Source: Pezicula radicicola
Taxonomy: Eukaryota > Ascomycota > Leotiomycetes > Helotiales > Dermateaceae
Assembly (NCBI GenBank): GCA_003008705.1
Contig: PDUO01000028.1
Coordinates: 786,097 to 850,096 of the forward strand
Length of the DNA: 64,000 nt
Reading direction: 5' to 3'
The notes beneath the pieces were generated by a model that saw nothing but the letters and a program-made list of their open reading frames with translations, made no database searches and was not told where the DNA came from. Positions 58,904 through 64,000 of the stretch are shown here, piece by piece. Each line of letters opens with the position of its first letter. Within the stretch, counting starts at the first letter, position 1. A program made the translations under genes and the position numbers.

Positions 58904-58997
58904 AGGGCTGGGTTGATTTAATTTTGGTGGTGGTAGAATAAGGCGGTTATAAGATATAAGGGCTAGGTTAGTTTATTTTCAGGGCTNGGTTGGTTTA
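58904..58997. repeat. Three short direct repeats, agggct(g/a)ggtt(g/a)(a/g)ttta
   Basis: The 17 bp word occurs at 58904-58920, 58959-58975 and 58981-58997. The first copy overlaps a small palindrome (aacccagggctgggtt). Differences between copies are G/A transitions, as in RIP. It could be an end or subterminal repeat of the adjacent element. Confidence 0.45.
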
Positions 58998-59284
58998 TNA
59001 AAATAAGTAGGAAGGAGGTTATATAAGAAGNTATAAATATCAAGAAATAGTAAACTATATATAGTGATTCTAACCCTATTCTTAGAATTATAAAATTCGA
59101 AGTTAGAGGTATATTATAATTATTTATACTTATTCTTATAGTTTTAGTATTCGTTACTCTTAAGCTTGGATAACCTAGGTAGACTTATATATATAAGGGT
59201 TTATATTATACAGGAAGAAGAGAAGACGTATAGAGGACAGAGTCTATATTAATATTATATTTAGAGTAAATAATTATCTAAGTA

Positions 59285-59445
59285 ATAAAAGTAACTAAGC
59301 TATAAACTAGTTAAGCTATAAATAATCAAGCTATAAACTACTAAGCTATAAACGATTAAGCTATGAATAATTAAGTTATAGATAACTAAGCTATGAATAA
59401 CTAAGTAACTAATAACTAAGCTATAAACTAACTATAGACTAGTTC
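59285..59445. repeat. Degenerate tandem repeat of a 13-16 bp ctaagctataaacta-like unit
   Basis: About ten imperfect units (ctaagctataaacta, ttaagctataaataa, ctaagctatgaataa and similar) run in tandem. They lie within the RIP-like block, upstream of the helicase relic. Confidence 0.65.
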
Positions 59446-60129
59446 AACTATCTACTAATATTTAGAGTTATAGTCTATAAGAAGTACTAATATACTATAT
59501 TACCTAGCGAGATCAAGGTCTACTTTAGTATAGATAGTCTATATAGATTTAGAAAGGAGGAGTAATAAAGGATTATAGACTAGATTAAGTATATTATAGG
59601 ATTAATTCCTAATTAAGATATTCTAGCCTAGAATCCCTTCCTATTCCTAGTAGATATATTAGAGTTTATTTAAGTATTATTACTACTATAGATAAATAAA
59701 CTATAGTATATATTCTATAGTATTAATAACTAATTACTATACTAGTATATCTATAAAGATATATAGAAAATATAAAGGTATTATAAGATAGAATATAACT
59801 AGGAGAATCTAAATAAGAAAGGATAGTTAAAGAAGAATACTAGCTAGATTATAGTATCTATACTATAGTAGAGTAGAGTATAATACTAGTGGTTTTTTAT
59901 CNAAGGTCTAAAGTTAAGGTATTTNAAGATTANTANGAGAGTTGAGAGCTAGAGTAGTCTCTAGAGTANCCCCNAGCTCNAGAGTATATAGGATAGAATA
60001 GAGAGAGTGATTGACGAGGGCTGGAACTAAGTCTAGGTAGCCTAATATCAGAAGATCAAGGCTATTAATAAGTCTCTTAAGTTAAATCTATAACTATAAT
60101 TTATAGGATAGGCCTAGTACCTAGTCTAG

Positions 60130-63100
60130 TTTAACTCTATAGAATTATATTAGTTAGTTAGACTAATTAACTAGGATAATAAAGCTAAATTATATATTAT
60201 CTATAAGGTATTTAATAAGATAATTCAAGATAGATAGGGTATTACTATTAAAGGTATTATTAGAAAGGTAGTACTAGTTGAGACTAACTAGAAGGAGTAA
60301 GAGAAGAAACCTAAGAGGTTATTCAACTATAAGATAAAGCTAGATACTTTTTAGAAGTATACTATTGTTTAGAAATAGCTCCTTAGTTATATTATCTACT
60401 ATAAGGATCTAGAAGAGGATAAGTAACCTTATTTTAAACTAACTATATAGTAATAGACCTATCTTAATATATTAATAAAAGCTATAGATTAGTTAACTAA
60501 TTACTAAGAGGAAGAATAATACTATAAGGATGAAATATATTAGTACTTCTAGGATAAAATCTAGAAAGTATTACTATAGCTCTATATTACCTTACTTAAT
60601 TATAACCTTATTGATAATAAATACTAGAGTATAGTTATTAGTAGTCTAGTTATTCTAGGTATCCGAGAAGATAAGGGCTAAAAGATACCCGAGGATTATA
60701 CTCCTAAACTCTCTATTATTATTAAGCTTACTCGGTTGATAGTTATCTAAAAGGTATATTAGACCTAGTAAGCTAGTATTACTTAGAAGCTAACCTAGTA
60801 GTAGAGTTAAGAAGAGGCCGAGGAGTAGAGCCCGAGCTATATTAAGCTTATATAAGGGATATCTTATTAATTTATAATATTAATAGGTAAGTATAAGAAG
60901 CTAACTCTAATAGATTAGATATTTAAGGCCTAAACCTATAGTCTCTATATCTAATATAATACTACTACTAAAGGGACTATATAATAAAAAGGGGATACTC
61001 TCTTATATTAGAGAGTCTAATTCTATATAGAATAGATCTAGAAGATAGTATATAGACTAGTAAGCTAGGCCCGGGGCTAGTTAATTACTAAGTTACTAAT
61101 ACTATAGATAGATTTATACTATTAGATCTAGGGTATACCCCTACCTAAAATCTACTAGGATAAGATCTAGGATAACCCTACTAAGTAGAGTATTAGATAG
61201 TTATTCCTTAAAGATCTCTAGAACCAATTCTTAATTAATAGTATAGAAGGTTCTAAATAGCTANTAAAGAGGGTTATAAGTAAGCTAGCCTTATAGAGGG
61301 ATATACTATAGCCCGAAAGACCTAGTTAACTAATCCAATAGTACCGGAAGGCTATCTAGAAGTATAGGTATAAATTCGAGGTATTCTAAGAGGAGTTACT
61401 ACTTCTTATATATATTACTAGTAGCTAGACTACTTATATAACTAAGATTATTAGGATCTAATACTAAAATACTAGGAATAGTAAGGTTTAGAATATCTTT
61501 ATCAAGGATAGCTTAGTCTATTTTATAATATTATATTATAAAGGGTATAAGTTAAGTAAGTAGATCAAGGTTATTTAGTACTTCTTACCTAAAGAGGTTA
61601 AGGAGCTACTTGTATATTTCCTTTAGTTTATATTATTATTTTATAAAAGTATATAGATTATAAGTAGTAATACTATAGAGCCGAGTATATTTATATAGGG
61701 ACCTAGGTTAACCAAAGAAGTAGAGGATAATACTAGAATAGTAATATCTTACNCTATCTATAAGAGTAGTTTAAATAATAAGAGCCCTCCTTCTAAGTAA
61801 CCCCTAAAGATATAAGTATCTAATTAGCTCTNGAAGATCTTCTAATATAAGTCTATTGAATAGATAGGTATTAGATTAAATATTAGTCTATAGAGGTAAG
61901 CTATAATTACTATTAGTTAGAAGTATCTATAGAATATCTTTCAGGACAAGGATAGACCCGAGATACTTAACGATAACTACTTCGATAAGGATAATCCTGA
62001 AGGAGATAGCCTATAGGATCTATAAGCTAGCTATAGTATCTATATTACTAGTATAGTTTATACTTACTTAATATCTAAAGGTTGATTCAAGACTCTAAGC
62101 TAGTAAGAGTAGTTTTAGAAGATTAGCCAGGAGTAGTACTAGTTTCTTAGCTTCTATATTAAGTAAGACCAAGTTAGTAGCCTCTTTGGATGAAAGTAGA
62201 AGTAAAGCCTATAGGAGAGAGTTAATAAAAAGGTCTAGGTATAATAGTAGAAGAAGCTATAGATAGTAAATATCTATTATAGATTAGAGCTTATCCTTAG
62301 TCCCTATAGTCTATTTTATAGTAAATAAGAGATAGCTCTAAAGGCCATTATATAGAGAGAGAGTTCTATAGTTACTATTATAGGTATAGGGTATAGGAAG
62401 AGCCTCTTATTTATATTACTAGTTATTCTTATACCCGAGGGAACTAGTATTATTATTACTCTATTAACCTCTCTATAAGGAAACCTCTAGGAATAATATA
62501 AGTAAGCCAAGATCTATAGTATTAAGTAGAGAAGCTAGGATCTATATAAGACTAGTTCTCTAGTTTTTATTATACCCGAGTCAACTATAACTAAGACCTT
62601 TACTAACTATATTAGTCGGCTATACTATATACATTAGCTTAACTATATTATTATTAATAAATACTAGATAATCTTAGATAGTACCCCCTAGTTCCGGCTA
62701 AAACTATAATAACTAGACGAGCTAGCCCTTAAGGGAGTCTAGATAATATATCTAACTATAACTCTACTATTATAGAATAAGAAGGAATTTTATAATTTAA
62801 CCTATATCCTATAAGGGTTCTAGCCTATCTATAGCTAGACTATATAACCTAATATCTAGTATTAGGTATAGAAGGTTAAGATTAGTACTCCTCTATATAC
62901 TAGCTCTAGAAATAATACTCAAGAGTAAGGCCTTAGTCCTTAACTTAAAGTTATAATCAAGGAAGTTATTATAACTAAAGCCCTTGAATATTCTATACTT
63001 ATAAAGATTATAATCTATTATAATAGTAAGAAAAGAGCTAATAAGCTTACTTATAAGTTAGGCTATAATACTTACTATTATAATATCAATAACTAAGATA

Positions 63101-63560
63101 GAAAAGTATAATAACTTAAGAGGTAGATAAATAGTATATCCCTCTACCTAGAGAGTATTAGTAGTTAGGTTATTATANCTATAAATACTCTCGGACTTGG
63201 GATTAATATCCCTGATATCTAGGTTATTATTTATATTAATACTATCTAGTAACTAAAAAACTATACCTAAGAGAGTAGCCGGGCTGGGCGAGATAGCTAG
63301 AGTAGTAAAGCTATTATTATCCTCCCTGTCGAATATAGGATCCTGATCGGGCTTACCCCACGGAGTATAGAGAGTGGACCTAATATCTAGGAGTTTATTA
63401 GTAGTACTAGGTACCGGCAAGCTGTCTTAGACTAGATTATAGATAGCTTTGATTACCAGAGATATAAGGTAGATAAGGAGTACTATAATATATACTAGAA
63501 CTATATAGATCAGGCTCTGAGAGGCTAAGAGGAAGAGGTAGAGGATACTATAGTAAATGA
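60130..63560 (+). pseudogene. RIP-degraded RecQ-like (telomere-linked-type) helicase relic
   Basis: Reading the plus strand while ignoring TAG/TAA stops reveals a long protein relic. Near 60640-60780: LVILGIREDKG then EDYTPKLSIIIKLTRL, matching the N-terminal DUF3505-like region of fungal telomere-linked helicases. Near 62370-62410: VTIIGIGYRKSLLFILL, a decayed Walker A (GTGxGKSLLFMLP), then LVFIIPEST. Near 62647-62670: IIINKY then ILDS where DECH...LDS is expected. Near 62718-62790: ELALKGV and IIYLTITLLL, the motif III LTAT-P region. Near 62950-63050: a motif IV-like IIYYNSKKRANKLAYKLG. Near 63180-63220: INTLGLGINIPDI, motif V. The order and spacing match SF2 RecQ helicases. There are dozens of stops and it is non-functional. 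The true ends are unclear, and more relic may lie on either side. Confidence 0.8.
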
Positions 63561-64000
63561 AATCTTCTAGTTCTAATATAGCTAGTAGGAGTATTAATAG
63601 ATATAGTATTAGAATCTCTAGTACTAGTATTACGAAGCTACTAAGCTCTAGGAGTTAAGAGAGTACCTTTATAAATAGAGTTAGGTATATACCTTATACT
63701 ATCTCTAGGAGGAGTAAGTATAGGACTATCCTATTAATAAGTATCTATATACTAAGGCTTATATAATTGTTAAGTAGGCTTATTGGTTAGAGTAGAATAT
63801 TAAATATAAGTAGAAATTTAAGTATTACTACTCCTATAGTATTCTATAAAGTATCTACTAGTGGTAAAAGTAGAAGGAAGAGTAAGACTAGTAGAAAGAG
63901 GACCGATCTATAATATACTAATATACTAGTATCTTATTTAGAGTTATTATAATATTCCTTTAGGAAGGGGATAATAATATATACTATAATATTATTTAAT

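Larger units (their letters stand above)
57962..64000. repeat. RIP-like AT-rich block
   Basis: From here to the window end the sequence is dominated by ta, ag and ct words with very few CA/TG dinucleotides, and there is no long open frame. Scattered N bases (from 58987 onward) show assembly trouble. In recognisable coding relics the damage is mainly Gln/Trp codons turned into TAG/TAA/TGA and His/Cys/Ala turned into Tyr/Thr. That is the C-to-T / G-to-A pattern of RIP in Pezizomycotina. The boundary with normal composition is sharp, within about 200 bp of the chitin synthase stop codon. Confidence 0.85.

Noticed and set aside
57962..64000. AT-rich block as a mitochondrial DNA insertion
   Set aside because: No mitochondrial gene is recognisable; instead helicase motifs and transition-type damage point to a RIP-mutated nuclear repeat.
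57962..64000. LTR retrotransposon (gag-pol) relic
   Set aside because: No reverse transcriptase, integrase or long terminal repeat pattern was found; the one readable relic is an SF2 helicase.

Overview
The window looks like nuclear DNA of a filamentous ascomycete (Pezizomycotina). Nearly every gene is split by 45-90 bp GT-AG introns with CTAAC/CTGAC-like branch sites. Two rhodopsin-domain (PTH11-like) membrane proteins, a velvet-domain protein, a Zn2Cys6 regulator and a chitin synthase are present, and the right end is an AT-rich block whose decay looks like repeat-induced point mutation (RIP). A Leotiomycete is a reasonable guess but not provable from this window. Exon joins were worked out by hand from splice signals, reading phase and known family motifs.

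Layout. 0.9-3.1 kb: arginyl-tRNA synthetase (-). 4.3-4.8 kb: short velvet-domain gene (-). 5-15.8 kb: gene-poor, with one doubtful membrane-protein ORF at 7.4 kb, a GT-rich repeat tract at 10.9-11.6 kb and one copy of a small inverted-repeat element at 13.0 kb. 15.8-21 kb: two rhodopsin-domain genes in tandem (+) and a small secreted cysteine-containing protein (-). 22.2-28.7 kb: MmgE/PrpD dehydratase, isocitrate-lyase/PEP-mutase-type lyase and an aconitase-superfamily hydratase. Together these match the last three steps of the methylcitrate cycle. 29.1-30.2 kb: broken pieces of an NRPS adenylation domain and an ABC transporter. 30.4-32.9 kb: AAA+ ATPase (-).

33.5-48.3 kb is the most striking stretch: eight genes that read as an acidic-sugar catabolic cluster. 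They are a Zn2Cys6 regulator, an aldo-keto reductase, a sugar-porter MFS, a BNR/Asp-box beta-propeller enzyme of sialidase type, a DapA-family pyruvate aldolase, a second aldo-keto reductase, a DAL5-type anion MFS and a D-2-hydroxyacid dehydrogenase. Six of them form three divergent pairs, and the word TGCGGAGA occurs in all three shared promoters. The substrate is not determined; sialic acid/KDN and unsaturated uronates both fit.

49.8-57.8 kb: a small charged protein, a Flc/TRP-like membrane protein and a division-1 chitin synthase, with a second copy of the inverted-repeat element at 50.9 kb. 57.96-64 kb: RIP-like AT-rich block opening with a third, mutated copy of that element. It contains a long decayed relic of a RecQ-like helicase related to fungal telomere-linked helicases, and one unmutated GC-rich coding scrap.
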